Notes: generated from the sequence alone by a model not told the origin. DNA of 64,000 nucleotides from Desulfobacteraceae bacterium (GCA_030613055.1 JAUWMR010000006.1:1-64000), one strand, 5' to 3'; shown: positions 18,981-28,688, counted from the stretch's first letter. Made by a program: numbers and translations.

Positions 18981-19979
18981 ATGGCAAAAAAAAATAGAGA
19001 AGGTAAAAGGAGTAAAATCGGGTATGGTTCTTCTTACCGGATGGGTGGAGACAAGGATCTGGCAGCCAAATCTGAAATACCGACCGTCCTGGGAGGTCAG
19101 GTTTGGATGGTGAAACCGGACAAGCGCGCCGAAACGGTCAATCCCTGTATCTGGATGCAGGCGGGAGTAGTGGAATTCAAAAATTGCAACAATTTCTATG
19201 ATTGCACGACATGTAAATACGATTCAGGGATGCTCAAGATGGTGGAGAAGGGTAAACAGATCAGCTGGCAGGATGCCATGAGAAAAAGGACAAGCCTGGA
19301 GAGGATCTGCAGGCACAGTTTGACCCATCGAATCGAGAAAAGGGCGTGTGCCTACAATTATGAGTGTTCCAAATGCGATTTTGATCAATTTTTTGAGGAT
19401 GTATGGACCGCAAAAACCAAAAACCCTCCTGGTGAAGTTCAAGAGATCAAGGGTTTTGAGGTCCCGGTGGGCCACTATTTTCATAATGGGCATTCCTGGG
19501 CGCGAATTGAAAGCGGAGGTTATATTCGAATAGGAATGGATGACTTTGCCCTGAAGCTCCTGGGAAAGGCGGATGCCTTTGACCTTCCCCTTATGGGAAA
19601 GGAATTGGGTAAAAACAATGTTGGTTGGGGCCTAAGGCGAATGGAAAATCGAGCTGACGTGCTTTCCCCGGTTGATGGGGTCATCATGGAAGTAAATTCC
19701 AAAGTTAGAGAGAACGCTGAACTGGTCAACCGGAAGCCTTATGAAGACGGCTGGTTATTTATGATTCAAAACCCCGATATTAAGGGTGCAGTTAAAGGAC
19801 TTATGGCTTACACCGAGGGACTGGAGTGGATGAACAGTGAAGTGGATCGGCTGGAGAACATGATAGAAGAAGTGGCCGGCCCCCTGGCCGCGGACGGTGG
19901 TTTTCTGGGGGAAGATATATATGGAAGTCTCCCTGATCTTGGCTGGAAAAATCTGACAAAGACTTTCCTCAGAACCTGA
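18981..19979 (+). CDS. Cys-rich protein with C-terminal H-protein-like (GcvH fold) domain lacking the lipoyl lysine
   Basis: 332 residues. The N-terminal half has two cysteine clusters (starting at CIWMQAGVV, with DCTTCKYD, and the second with YECSKCDFDQ), suggesting two metal-binding sites. Residues from about 155 (VPVGHYFHNGHSWARIE) through DVLSPVDGVIMEVNSKV and ELVNRKPYEDGWLF follow glycine cleavage H protein closely. Where H proteins carry the lipoylated lysine (ESVKA), this protein reads RRMEN, so the lysine is replaced by Glu. It cannot act as a normal lipoyl carrier. Expressed from the sigma-54 promoter, coupled to a paralogue. Role unknown. Confidence 0.75.
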   Translation: MAKKNREGKRSKIGYGSSYRMGGDKDLAAKSEIPTVLGGQVWMVKPDKRAETVNPCIWMQAGVVEFKNCNNFYDCTTCKYDSGMLKMVEKGKQISWQDAMRKRTSLERICRHSLTHRIEKRACAYNYECSKCDFDQFFEDVWTAKTKNPPGEVQEIKGFEVPVGHYFHNGHSWARIESGGYIRIGMDDFALKLLGKADAFDLPLMGKELGKNNVGWGLRRMENRADVLSPVDGVIMEVNSKVRENAELVNRKPYEDGWLFMIQNPDIKGAVKGLMAYTEGLEWMNSEVDRLENMIEEVAGPLAADGGFLGEDIYGSLPDLGWKNLTKTFLRT

Positions 19980-20956
19980 TGCGGGTGTCCCTTAGTTTTG
20001 GTATTAATATGGGTTGCGGGGGTAACATGGAAACATCAAATCGTTTGGAGAACCGATCAGAAGGGGAACCAAGTCCCTGCATATGGATGCAGGCAGGTGT
20101 GGTTCGGCGAAAGTTCTGCCTTAACGACTACTACTGCATGGCGTGTAACTTTGACAGGATCATGGCACGTGTCGCTGAGGAGAACAAGAGGCTAAGAAAG
20201 GCAGGCAAGGTTTTGCAGGGAAAGAGAGGCAAGATAGTTTCCTGGAAGGACAGGCTTAAGGAATATCCTCCCTGGAAAAGGCCGTGTCTTCACCACCTGA
20301 AAGGTCGCATTGAATTCAGGGCATGTAACCATGAATATTTCTGCAGTGACTGTGAGTTTGATCAGTATTTTCATGACCAATATACGGTCCATGCCGTAGT
20401 TACGCCGGTTGAAGTTCTCGAGGCTGAAGGATTCAGTTTCCCCCAGGGATATTATTTTCATTGTGGTCATACATGGGTAAAGATTGAAGAAAGTCATTCG
20501 GTCAGGGTGGGAATGGATGATTTCGCCTTACGGATACTAGGTCCCCTCGACAGTATCGAGGTCCCGCTTATTGGAAAGGAAGTACAACAGGGCCGGGCTG
20601 ATATCTCGGTGTTCCGGGGCATTAACCGGGCAAAGGTTCTTTCGCCTGTAAGCGGAGTTGTCACATCGATAAACTCACGCCTTAGGGATAAGGGAGGTCT
20701 AGCCAATAAAGATCCCTTCTCAGGCGGCTGGGTCATGAGGGTTCACGCTGAGAATCTACGTCAAGATCTGAAAAACCTCATGATCGACACCGAAACCAGG
20801 GATTTTTTGATAGAAGAGGCAGATCGGCTTTATCAGGTCATAGAGGAGGTGGAAGGACCTTTGGGCACCGACGGTGGTTACCTGTACGACGACGTCTATG
20901 GAAGTATGCCGCAACTTGGCTGGGAGCGGCTGACCAAGCTTTTTTTTCGTACCTGA
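19979..20956 (+). CDS. Second Cys-rich H-protein-like protein lacking the lipoyl lysine
   Basis: 325 residues, paralogous along its whole length to the preceding gene, with the same CIWMQAGVV opening, two Cys clusters (YYCMACNFD; YFCSDCEFDQ) and an H-protein-like C-terminal half (FPQGYYFHCGHTWVKIE, KVLSPVSGVVTSINSRL). The position of the lipoyl lysine is Ile (FRGIN). The ATG at 19979 overlaps the upstream stop (TGATG); an in-frame ATG at 20027 after GCGGGGGTAAC is an alternative start. The tandem pair probably forms a heteromer. Divergence from the first copy argues against a recent duplication. Confidence 0.73.
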   Translation: MRVSLSFGINMGCGGNMETSNRLENRSEGEPSPCIWMQAGVVRRKFCLNDYYCMACNFDRIMARVAEENKRLRKAGKVLQGKRGKIVSWKDRLKEYPPWKRPCLHHLKGRIEFRACNHEYFCSDCEFDQYFHDQYTVHAVVTPVEVLEAEGFSFPQGYYFHCGHTWVKIEESHSVRVGMDDFALRILGPLDSIEVPLIGKEVQQGRADISVFRGINRAKVLSPVSGVVTSINSRLRDKGGLANKDPFSGGWVMRVHAENLRQDLKNLMIDTETRDFLIEEADRLYQVIEEVEGPLGTDGGYLYDDVYGSMPQLGWERLTKLFFRT

Positions 20957-20964
20957 AAAAACAA

Positions 20965-21537
20965 TTACACATTTCTTGATTTGTTCTTCAGCCTTTTTAA
21001 TTCGTCTTCCAAAAGGACACTACAGTAACGGCAGAGTTGATTTCTTTTTCTGTCCACATCTTTCACCGTGCGGCAGTAATGCATGATGCAGGATCGATCT
21101 CGACAATGTCGAAGATTAAAGGTGTGCCCCAGTTCGTGAATGGCTTCTTTGATAACCCGGCAAGGGTATACCTCATGGCTGTTTAAGGGAGAAAGGGACT
21201 CTTTCAAACGATACGTGGATATGATGCATGCCTTTCCCCCTAATTGGGCTTCCCCGTACACGTGGGTAAGAATGGGGATAAAGAGATCCACCTTGGCTAT
21301 GGCAAGCACTTTGGCCGCGCGGTAAGGGATGTTACGGACAAGTTCGTCCAGTATAGGAGTGGAATGGTACTGGTTGCGTCCCGGGTCCAGGGCAAAGTCG
21401 ACTTCGTCAAGTATCGGAATGATTTCAGTTGGGTAGCCGAATATGTTATATATCGCCCTCCTGACCCGATTTAGGAGGTTTGTGTCCGGATTCCCAATGG
21501 GAGAAATAATGATTGTATGTTTTTTTAGGTCACTCAA
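20965..21537 (-). CDS. amzA: Archaemetzincin-type zinc protease
   Basis: 190 residues. The metal-binding motif [12 protein letters not shown] (134-145) is followed by C150, M152, Y154 and the CRYC pair (169-172), matching the archaemetzincin pattern in which a second zinc is held by cysteines. The usual Gly of HExxHxxG is Asn141 here. Archaemetzincins are small cytoplasmic metalloproteases of unknown physiological role. It overlaps the response-regulator gene by 4 bp, so it is the last gene of the kinase-regulator operon. Convergent with the H-protein-like gene, only 8 bp apart. Confidence 0.85.
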   Translation of the reverse strand: MSDLKKHTIIISPIGNPDTNLLNRVRRAIYNIFGYPTEIIPILDEVDFALDPGRNQYHSTPILDELVRNIPYRAAKVLAIAKVDLFIPILTHVYGEAQLGGKACIISTYRLKESLSPLNSHEVYPCRVIKEAIHELGHTFNLRHCRDRSCIMHYCRTVKDVDRKRNQLCRYCSVLLEDELKRLKNKSRNV

Positions 21538-22877
21538 GCCGGCTTGTTAATTTTATAACGTTTGATTTTACTGTAAAGAGTGGAACGATCAATGTTCAGG
21601 ATTTCCGAACTCCTGGATATATTCCATCGATTTTCATTAAGGATGCGGGCAATATGAATCCTTTCAACATTCTTAATGGAGTCATCGGGGGCCGCTTTTA
21701 TATTTTCAGGATGAAATATAGGTAGATCTTCGGGCTGTATACTTCGGCTCTTTCCCACAACCACGGCCCTTTCAATTGCGTTTGCCAGTTCTCGAACGTT
21801 CCCCGGCCACTCATAGAGCATCATTTCATCTATAGCCTCGCGACTGATTTTGTCTACCCTTTTATTGGTTTCCTGGGAAAAATGGCGGAGAAAGAGTCCG
21901 GAAAGCAGGGGTATATCCTCTTTTCGGTCACGAAGACGTGGCATTGTAAAAGAGATTACATTTAGCCGGTAATAGATATCTTCCCTGAAAGTCCTTTGTT
22001 TGATGGCCTCCTCAAGATTTTTGTTTGTGGCTGCAATAACCCTAAAATCCGCCTCTATAGGCTGTGTGCCGCCGACCCGGTAAAAGACGTGGTCTTCAAG
22101 AAGGCGCAGAAGATCGATCTGCATTCTCATGCTGATTTCGCCGATTTCATCTAAAAAAAGTGTCCCTCCGTGGGCTAGTTCCAGCCGGCCTTTCTTGGTG
22201 GCTATGGCGTCGGTAAAGGCTCCTTTCTGGTGGCCGAAGAGTTCACTTTCCAGCAGGTGCTCAGGGAAAGCGCCGCAATTGATCACTACAAAAGGGCCAT
22301 CGCGGCGAGGGCTGTTTGTGTGAATGGCCTTTGCCGCCAACCCCTTGCCCGTCCCGGTCTCTCCGTTGATCAGGACGGTCGACTCAGTAGGGGCTATGTC
22401 CTGAATAAGATCAAAAATTTCCTGCATTGCCCGGGATTGGCCGACCATGTTCTCAAAACGGGTCCTGTCATCGTACTGGGTTTTCAGAAACAGGTTTTCC
22501 AGGGCCTGCGCCTGGTGTAAAATAATCTTTTCGATAAGCATGCCCAACTCATCAGGGTCAAAGGGTTTAAGCAGGTAGTCATAGGCCCCGTTTTTTATCG
22601 CCTCAATTGCCGTTGAAATAGAGCCATAGGCAGTGATCATGATTACTTCAACATCAGGGTCGTTTTCCTTGACTTGCTTCAATAACTCAAGTCCGCTCAT
22701 TCCTTCCATTTTGATATCGACGAGGAGTATATCAAAGCGAATGTCTTCTAATTTTTTCAGTGCCTTCTCGGCGCTTGGCGCCTTTTCTACATAGTGACCG
22801 TCCCGTTCAAGCCAGCCGGCGAGAGACTCCCGCATAATCAGTTCATCATCGACAATAAGGATTTTAGTGCTGCTCAT
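21534..22877 (-). CDS. NtrC-family sigma-54 response regulator
   Basis: 447 residues from the ATG at 22877, which has a GGAGG site; the in-frame start at 22889 is less likely. Receiver domain 1-120 with phospho-acceptor Asp in LLVDIKM near 53; AAA+ domain with Walker A GETGTGKG and Walker B LFLDEIGE; Fis-type helix-turn-helix at the end ([21 protein letters not shown]). The sigma-54 contact loop reads GAFTDA rather than GAFTGA, a known natural variant. Overlaps the kinase gene upstream. Likely activates the sigma-54 promoter at 18926. Confidence 0.93.
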   Translation of the reverse strand: MSSTKILIVDDELIMRESLAGWLERDGHYVEKAPSAEKALKKLEDIRFDILLVDIKMEGMSGLELLKQVKENDPDVEVIMITAYGSISTAIEAIKNGAYDYLLKPFDPDELGMLIEKIILHQAQALENLFLKTQYDDRTRFENMVGQSRAMQEIFDLIQDIAPTESTVLINGETGTGKGLAAKAIHTNSPRRDGPFVVINCGAFPEHLLESELFGHQKGAFTDAIATKKGRLELAHGGTLFLDEIGEISMRMQIDLLRLLEDHVFYRVGGTQPIEADFRVIAATNKNLEEAIKQRTFREDIYYRLNVISFTMPRLRDRKEDIPLLSGLFLRHFSQETNKRVDKISREAIDEMMLYEWPGNVRELANAIERAVVVGKSRSIQPEDLPIFHPENIKAAPDDSIKNVERIHIARILNENRWNISRSSEILNIDRSTLYSKIKRYKINKPA

Positions 22878-24441
22878 GTGAACCTCCAACCGGATCGGGT
22901 GTCCCCGGTGGTTGTTTTAGTGGAAGCATGACCCTGAGGGTTGTGCCTTTACCCAACTCAGAGTCGACACTGATAGAACCGCCATGTTCCTCAACGATGC
23001 CGTAAGCCACTGAAAACCCTAACCCCACTCCTTTGCCGTTCTTTTTTGTGGTGTAAAAGGGTTCGAAGAGTTTGGAAAAATTTTCGCGGGAGATGCCTAT
23101 ACCGCTATCCTCAAAGCTGACCACGATCATATTTTTTTTGGTGGAATATCCGGTTTCTATACGCAGCACACCACCCCCGGGGACCTCCATGGCCTCGACC
23201 GCGTTAGAGATAAAGTTCATAAAAACCTGTTGAAGCTGGTCTTCCGAACCGACGAGGTCCGGAAGATTTTGATTTAAGCGTGTATCAACCTTTATACCAT
23301 TTATTTTAAGGAGATTTGAATTTAAAAACAGCGTTTTTTCAATGAGTCGGTTAAGATCAACACGCTTAAATCCCATTTTTGATTGTCGGGAAAAGGCTAG
23401 GAGGCTGGATATAATTCGGCTAATTCGTCTGATCTCAGTCTCCATAAGGTTCAGGTATTCGCTGAACTGCTCAATTTCCTTTTGATTGACTGAACCCTCG
23501 TCAATAATCCGCTTGATCAACATGATGAGATTCAATGTGCCCGCAATGGGATTATTGATTTCATGTACAACCGAGGCTGATAATTTGCCCAGGGAGGCCA
23601 TCTTGTCCTGATGAATCAGTTTGGCACTGGTTTCCTTCAATTGTAAAGTTCGTTCCTCAACCATCTTTTCAAGACGACGGGTGATCTGCTCTTCCTGTTT
23701 TTTTCGATCCGTAATATTCCTGCTGATCTCTATGAGTTTTGAAATTTTGCCGTCTTCTTCCCAGATAGGATAGACGGTTACTTCAACATAACGCCGCTCC
23801 CCATCGGAGGCTACCCAGGTCCGGACCTGCTGGCTGGGCCTTCTGTTGATTATCGCCTCGTGCAAGGGACAGATAATACCCTCTCCATCACACGGTTGTT
23901 CAGTTTTCTGGAAGATTTCGTAGCATTTACGGCCGATTACCTCATCGCGGGAGTAACCAATCTTTTCTTGAAATGCGGCGTTGACATCGATAATTTTCCT
24001 GTCAGGGGTAATAACCAGGATAAAATCCTGGATGGCATTCAGGATGGTCTCCATTTCCTCGGTTCTTACCCTTAACTTGTGTTCTTGCAAACTAATGGCT
24101 CTCCAGAAAAGATTAAAGACGTGGTAGGAGAGGACGCGAATATTCAACGGCCTGGTCTTTAAAATGTCGTCGAGGATATGCTGTTCCGGAATGAGAATGA
24201 TAATAAGGTGTATGTTATGGCGGGGGTTATATAGCTTGTGATAGTCATTGACGGTTATCATGCCCAGTTTCCTGCCAAGGACCATCCCAGGCGATTGAGG
24301 ATCCGGATCGGCAACAGCAATAAAATGGGCATTTACAGGCTCTTTCCTGTATTGCAGTGCGGAACTCTCGATGATCTCTTTGCAGAAAGGAGTTCCGCCA
24401 ACGATACCAATGTTGATGAATGAAGGTTTTTTATCGAGCAT
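22864..24441 (-). CDS. Histidine kinase with N-terminal Rossmann-like domain and PAS domain
   Basis: About 525 residues from the ATG at 24441; an in-frame ATG at 24498 would add 19 and neither has a strong ribosome site. The N-terminus ([16 protein letters not shown], then [19 protein letters not shown], then [10 protein letters not shown]) looks like the first half of a nucleotide-binding Rossmann domain. A PAS domain follows (about 135-255) with Cys residues, then HisKA with VVHEINNP and a HATPase domain. There is no transmembrane segment, so it senses something in the cytoplasm. The same architecture recurs at 42022-43995. Cognate regulator is the downstream overlapping gene. Confidence 0.88.
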   Translation of the reverse strand: MLDKKPSFINIGIVGGTPFCKEIIESSALQYRKEPVNAHFIAVADPDPQSPGMVLGRKLGMITVNDYHKLYNPRHNIHLIIILIPEQHILDDILKTRPLNIRVLSYHVFNLFWRAISLQEHKLRVRTEEMETILNAIQDFILVITPDRKIIDVNAAFQEKIGYSRDEVIGRKCYEIFQKTEQPCDGEGIICPLHEAIINRRPSQQVRTWVASDGERRYVEVTVYPIWEEDGKISKLIEISRNITDRKKQEEQITRRLEKMVEERTLQLKETSAKLIHQDKMASLGKLSASVVHEINNPIAGTLNLIMLIKRIIDEGSVNQKEIEQFSEYLNLMETEIRRISRIISSLLAFSRQSKMGFKRVDLNRLIEKTLFLNSNLLKINGIKVDTRLNQNLPDLVGSEDQLQQVFMNFISNAVEAMEVPGGGVLRIETGYSTKKNMIVVSFEDSGIGISRENFSKLFEPFYTTKKNGKGVGLGFSVAYGIVEEHGGSISVDSELGKGTTLRVMLPLKQPPGTPDPVGGSHEQH

Positions 24442-24561
24442 TGGATAAATTTCTTTTATGTATAGATAGGCTGCAATGCCAAAACCACATGGTGTCATGG
24501 CCGGTAGTATTTCTGCACATTGAGACTCAATTTTTGTTAAAAGACCAAGACATGGTTCCCA

Positions 24562-24807
24562 TTATATGAATACAACCGGTACTAAAAAAACCTGGCTGTT
24601 GTCCTTTTCTACAATGCTCTTGCCTGTATTCGGGCACTGAAAGTCATTATTGAGCAGGGACGCAATATCTGATGGAAGTTTTTTTCCAGCATATGCTTCA
24701 TCAATGCTCTGCTTATTTGCTGGACCATCTTCAAGCGTGATTCCCGTGCCAATGCGATGGACATCGAAACATTCATCGCAGAGAATGTATATATCATAAA
24801 CGCCCAT
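24562..24807 (-). CDS. Small CxxC protein at the end of operon I
   Basis: 81 residues: MGVYDIYILCDECFDVH at the start carries a CxxC, and a later FQCPNTGKS has another Cys. An AGGGG site lies before the start. Probably a small metal-binding or regulatory protein. It follows the ACT-domain gene by 65 bp on the same strand and is itself 120 bp before the kinase gene, so operon I may read through into the regulators. Family not recognised. Confidence 0.6.
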   Translation of the reverse strand: MGVYDIYILCDECFDVHRIGTGITLEDGPANKQSIDEAYAGKKLPSDIASLLNNDFQCPNTGKSIVEKDNSQVFLVPVVFI

Positions 24808-24872
24808 TCATGACCCCTGTCAGGAAAGGGTTTAAAAGGTTATTGGCATTCTCTTTTCACTTTTTTAAGGCG

Positions 24873-25895
24873 TTACACCTCTTTTTTTATAACCGAAGGA
24901 ACATCAAAGCACCCCTGAATGGCCTCTATGGCTGAATGGATCTGGTCGGCAGGCAGGACGCCAGTGATAGAATGGATGGAACAGCTCAGACCTAAAAGCT
25001 CAACCCGAGCTTCATCAAGGGCCATAAGGAGTTCGCCGATTATACCGTAGCGATCTCCGAAGTGGGGCCCATTCATGGAAAAGGACGCAACAGAAGGGTC
25101 CTCAACGGTTGAGGCTTGAGGAAGTAATTTCTGAATCATGCCGATGTAGTTATGTTTGTCTGATTCTGGGAGGCAAAAAAACAAGTTACCCTTGTTTTTT
25201 TCCTTCGAAGGCCTTGATATAAGAAAAGTGAGAACAAGCCCTAATTGTGCAAAATCCTTGAAAGCAGCCCCCATAGCGCCTAAGTGGGCGCTGTCCAGTT
25301 TTACGTGAAGAAGCTCCTGCGCCTCCTGCCATTCAAGGCCGTAGACCTTGGGTTTCTTTTCCTGGTAAGAGGCGACAACCTCTTTGTATAGCTTTTCTTT
25401 TCCCTTTTGCGCAAGTTTCCAGTCGGCTGGTGTTCGATATGGACCGAACTGGAAGGGGTCAAACAGGGCATTGGTGGCTTCATTGATGACGTCTTCACTC
25501 AGAACCGCCGAGATGGCCGAAGGAGAATTGGCTAAGGCTATCGGTTGATTCCCTAATTTACCCAATACATCGAGCAAGACCCCAATGATCTCCGGGTTAC
25601 TCCTGTGGGGAAAGATGGACAGAATAGCGGCCCTTGTTGTCATCAGGTTTATATCGCCAAATTCACTTTTTATAAGGTCCGAGATTTTCTGTGCGTCCGG
25701 AACATCTACAACAAGGTTCAGGCCCCATGCCCGGTTCTGATCCCCGCTGGTCAGGAAAGGAAGGTTTATTTTTTCCCCGGCTATCAGGTTGGAGAAGGCC
25801 GTCGGGAATCTGTCGTCTCCCTTCGGATGGATCAAAGAAATCCATACCACGTCTTTTAAGACCTTGAAACCTCCAAGTCTTGTTGAAGTATTCAT
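24873..25895 (-). CDS. ACT-domain protein (aspartokinase-type regulatory repeats without kinase)
   Basis: 340 residues. Two halves resemble each other and the ACT domains of aspartate kinases: the first around LGGFKVLKDVVWISLIHPKG and WGLNLVVDVPDAQKISDLI, then IGVLLDVLGKLGNQPIALANSPSAISAVL, and the last around YGIIGELLMALDEARVELLGLSCS. No kinase domain is present. ACT domains bind amino acids or related small ligands, so this may be a free-standing metabolite sensor for the operon. It sits between the single-domain receiver and the CxxC protein. Function is inferred only from fold. Confidence 0.6.
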   Translation of the reverse strand: MNTSTRLGGFKVLKDVVWISLIHPKGDDRFPTAFSNLIAGEKINLPFLTSGDQNRAWGLNLVVDVPDAQKISDLIKSEFGDINLMTTRAAILSIFPHRSNPEIIGVLLDVLGKLGNQPIALANSPSAISAVLSEDVINEATNALFDPFQFGPYRTPADWKLAQKGKEKLYKEVVASYQEKKPKVYGLEWQEAQELLHVKLDSAHLGAMGAAFKDFAQLGLVLTFLISRPSKEKNKGNLFFCLPESDKHNYIGMIQKLLPQASTVEDPSVASFSMNGPHFGDRYGIIGELLMALDEARVELLGLSCSIHSITGVLPADQIHSAIEAIQGCFDVPSVIKKEV

Positions 25896-25948
25896 TTTAT
25901 CGAGAACTCAATTGCGCGATGAATTTTATTGCGCTCAGAGACAGCAGA

Positions 25949-26329
25949 TCACAGCAATCCCGTAATTACTTCCAACAGACCATCAGTATCAATCGGTTTG
26001 GGGATATAATCATCGGCCTCCGTGGACATGCCGTCCGCGTGTGTGTATGTGGTTGTAGGAACCGCTTCGCCCACGGCTGTCAGCAGCACAACCGGAATAT
26101 CGGCTGTTTCCTCGTTAGCCTTCAATTCGGAGCAGAGCACATAGCCATCCTTACGCGGCATCATAATATCCAGGATGATCAGATCCGGACGGCGCTCTTT
26201 GATAGACTCTTCACCCTCTATGCCATCATAGGCGCGGCCAACCTCAAACCCCCTGCTTTCTAACATCATAGCAACGGTTTCCACAAGATCCGGATCATCG
26301 TCGACTACCAGGATATACTTCTTAGCCAT
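25949..26329 (-). CDS. Single-domain response regulator (CheY-like)
   Basis: 126 residues, all receiver domain: acidic pair in VVDDDPD, phospho-acceptor Asp in LIILDIMMP near 54, Thr in LLTAVGE and Lys in PKPID. There is no output domain, so it must work by protein contact or as a phosphate relay or sink. A GGAGGTTTCAAT ribosome site precedes it. It lies between metF and the ACT gene in operon I, which hints at post-translational control of the enzyme complex, although this is inference. Confidence 0.85.
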   Translation of the reverse strand: MAKKYILVVDDDPDLVETVAMMLESRGFEVGRAYDGIEGEESIKERRPDLIILDIMMPRKDGYVLCSELKANEETADIPVVLLTAVGEAVPTTTYTHADGMSTEADDYIPKPIDTDGLLEVITGLL

Positions 26330-26442
26330 ATTGAAACCTCCTTTTGATTTTTCATTTATCCAAAGTAAACCATTAAAAGATATCAGAGTTTGTTACAACT
26401 ATCAACCCACAACAAAATATAACCATTAAACCAATCAATAAC

Positions 26443-27375
26443 TCAACTAATATCCGGTCTTGGATAAAGACCGGTGCGCTCCACGATTTCAGGAACTTTG
26501 TCCTCCCATTCGATTGCCATAATATGAAATCCCTTCACGCCCTCGACCTCCTTGAGTCGCTGAATGGTTTCAACGCAGATGTTGATTCCTTCTTCGGCCT
26601 GATTTTCCTTGGGTACACCGCTCATGCGTTTGACTACGTCATCCGGCACATCCATGCCAGGGACACGGTTTTTCATATATTTGGCCATGCCAGCGGATTT
26701 AAAAGGTGTGACGCCTGCTAATATATAGACCTTTTCGTGAAGACCCCTATCGCAGGCCTGTTTCATCCAGAGTTCAAATTTTTCAAGGTTGTAGATACAC
26801 TGGGTCTGTATAAATTCGACTCCGGCTGCAATTTTTTTTGCCAATCGGGGTACGCGGATTTCAAAGGGATCGGCAAAAGGGTTTGCCGCGGCCCCAACAA
26901 ACATCTGCGGCGGTCGGTTGATATCATCCCCTCCTAAGAATTTTCCTTCATCCCTCATTTGCCTTACGGTCTGAATCAATTGAATGGAATCAATATCAAA
27001 GACATTCTGACCCTGGGGACAGTCACCAAAATTTTGATGGTCTCCTGAAAGACAGAGGATGTTATATATATCAAAAGATGCAGCCCCTAAGATATCGCTC
27101 TGCAGGGCGATACGGTTTCTGTCCCTGGTAACCATCTGCAGCGTCGGCTCAACTCCCATCTTTTTCAGGTGTATACAGGATGCCAGGCTACAAAGGCGGG
27201 TCACGGATGTCTGGTTATCCGTGATATTGATGGCATCTACATGATTCTTGATCATTTCTGCTTTTTTGGTTATATCCTCAGAATCGCTTCCCCTTGGCGG
27301 CCCGCATTCTGATGTGACTGCCATGTGTCCTGCCGAAAGAATTTTTTCCAGCTTGCTTGGTGTCTTCGTGCTCAT
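26443..27375 (-). CDS. metF: Methylenetetrahydrofolate reductase, catalytic subunit
   Basis: 310 residues of the MetF TIM-barrel family (SECGPPRGSD, MVTRDRNRIALQSDILGA, CLSGDHQNFGDCPQ, FIQTQCIYNLEKF). It reduces methylene- to methyl-tetrahydrofolate using FAD, the reaction linking the C1 branch to acetyl-CoA synthase in the Wood-Ljungdahl pathway. It overlaps metV by 4 bp. In acetogens MetF with MetV and Hdr/MvhD subunits forms a complex taking electrons from NADH or other low-potential donors; the same linkage here argues for that type rather than the NADPH enzyme of methionine synthesis. Confidence 0.9.
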   Translation of the reverse strand: MSTKTPSKLEKILSAGHMAVTSECGPPRGSDSEDITKKAEMIKNHVDAINITDNQTSVTRLCSLASCIHLKKMGVEPTLQMVTRDRNRIALQSDILGAASFDIYNILCLSGDHQNFGDCPQGQNVFDIDSIQLIQTVRQMRDEGKFLGGDDINRPPQMFVGAAANPFADPFEIRVPRLAKKIAAGVEFIQTQCIYNLEKFELWMKQACDRGLHEKVYILAGVTPFKSAGMAKYMKNRVPGMDVPDDVVKRMSGVPKENQAEEGINICVETIQRLKEVEGVKGFHIMAIEWEDKVPEIVERTGLYPRPDIS

Positions 27376-28040
27376 AGTCTCACATCCTCCCTCACCACTT
27401 TTCTGGGCCCGCCGGCTCGTTCTGTTGACCAGTCCTTGATAGGCATAATCTTTTCGTAATCATCAAGTCTATTTAATTCCTTAAGCCGATCAATAATCAA
27501 CTGCCAGGCACAGTCAAGATCCTTATTTATCTCGCATTTTCCTTTTGTTGATCCACCGCAAGGACCGTTTAAGAGCCTTTTTGCACACCGGGAAATGGGG
27601 CAGATTCCGGCTGTTTCTCCCAGGATACACTGTCCGCAAGCCTGGCAGCGTTCGCTCCAGACACCACGTTCTTCTGCCGCACCTAAAAAACAGGTGTTGA
27701 CTCCGGGAAATACCGGAGTGCTAAAGTATTTCTCGGCCATAAACTGGACACCAACACCGCAGGCCAGGGACAGGACTGCGTCATATTTATCGATTCTGTC
27801 TCGGATTTCTTCTAAGTATTCATGATCGCACTGTCGTTCCAGGGTAACTTCATCTATTTCCACCTTTTTCCCTTCATTTAAAAAGTACATGCGAAGGGCT
27901 GATGCCAAGATGCCGACCTCCTTTTTGCCACCGGCTTCACAGACGGTTACGCACTCATTACATCCTGCAATCAGGAGTTTTTTAAAATCCTTTACGTAGT
28001 CAATGATTTCCTCAACTGGCTTTTTCTCTGCAACAATCAT
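27372..28040 (-). CDS. metV: MetV-type iron-sulfur/zinc partner of MTHFR
   Basis: 222 residues of the methylene-tetrahydrofolate reductase C-terminal family, rich in cysteine: VACGC-like CNECVTVC near the start, then CQACGQC, CPISRCAK and LLNGPCGGSTKGKCE. A GGAGGTTACACCGC site precedes the ATG. MetV binds MetF and carries metal centres through which electrons from the HdrA/MvhD module reach the flavin. It is separated from the mvhD gene upstream by about 216 bp of AT-rich repeats, which is unusual in an otherwise tight operon. Confidence 0.88.
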   Translation of the reverse strand: MIVAEKKPVEEIIDYVKDFKKLLIAGCNECVTVCEAGGKKEVGILASALRMYFLNEGKKVEIDEVTLERQCDHEYLEEIRDRIDKYDAVLSLACGVGVQFMAEKYFSTPVFPGVNTCFLGAAEERGVWSERCQACGQCILGETAGICPISRCAKRLLNGPCGGSTKGKCEINKDLDCAWQLIIDRLKELNRLDDYEKIMPIKDWSTERAGGPRKVVREDVRL

Positions 28041-28256
28041 GCGGTGTAACCTCCTGTCGATTATCGTTTCGATTGAATATTGAATATTGAGTATTGAATA
28101 TTTGCGGAATCGCTTCGCTCAGTTTTTTTCAAGTAAACTTGCAAAATCTTTAAATCGTCAATTTGCAAAGTGTCCGGGCAATTGGTGCATTAATATGTGC
28201 TGAGCTGTAAATTTTTTAGCGCTGCCTCAATTTTCAATCGTCAATCGTCAATTTAT

Positions 28257-28688
28257 TCATGCCGCCATTTTCTCTTTGGCTTTTTTAAGCGGATTCGGGC
28301 CTAATTTCTTTATTTTTTCTGTCATTTCCACGGCATACTCTGCAAATCGAGGACCGTCAGCGGATGAAAGGTTATACATCTGTGCCCTTTCTCCACCGAT
28401 ACCAATGGCATCAAGGATCTGCTGGGCCTGCTCAATCCTTTTTTTAGCGCGGAGGTTGCCGTTACTGAAGCGACATTCACCTTCAAGACAGCCCACCACA
28501 TAAACACCGTCAGCCCCTTTTTCAAATGCACGCAGAATGTGAATGACATCCACCTTTCCGGTGCAGGGCAACCTGATAATCCTGATTGTGCCAGGATAAT
28601 TAATGCGCATGGAACCTGCCAGGTCCGCGGCGGTATATCCTCAGAAAATGCAGCAAAAGGCGACAATAATAGGCTCGAATTCTTTCAT
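28257..28688 (-). CDS. mvhD: MvhD-type iron-sulfur subunit, predicted selenoprotein (Sec16)
   Basis: 143 residues when the TGA at 28643-28641 is read through. From ATG 28688 the frame gives MKEFEPIIVAFCCIF-U-GYTAADLAGSM and runs on without change to TAA at 28257. Homologues, including the copy at 46093, have Cys where the UGA lies (FCCSNC). MvhD proteins carry a [2Fe-2S] cluster and pass electrons between HdrA and a partner. The later VGCLEGECRF motif keeps Cys here. A candidate SECIS hairpin follows the UGA. A conventional gene call would begin only at 28610 and lose the N-terminal cluster. Confidence 0.85.
28611..28626 (-). promoter_or_regulatory. Candidate SECIS hairpin of the mvhD gene at 28257
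   Basis: In the mRNA, 14 bases after the UGA, GGACCU pairs with AGGUUCC (one bulged U) around a GGC loop. Distance and the bulged U resemble bacterial SECIS elements read by SelB, though apical loops vary widely and no score was computed. Confidence 0.45.
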
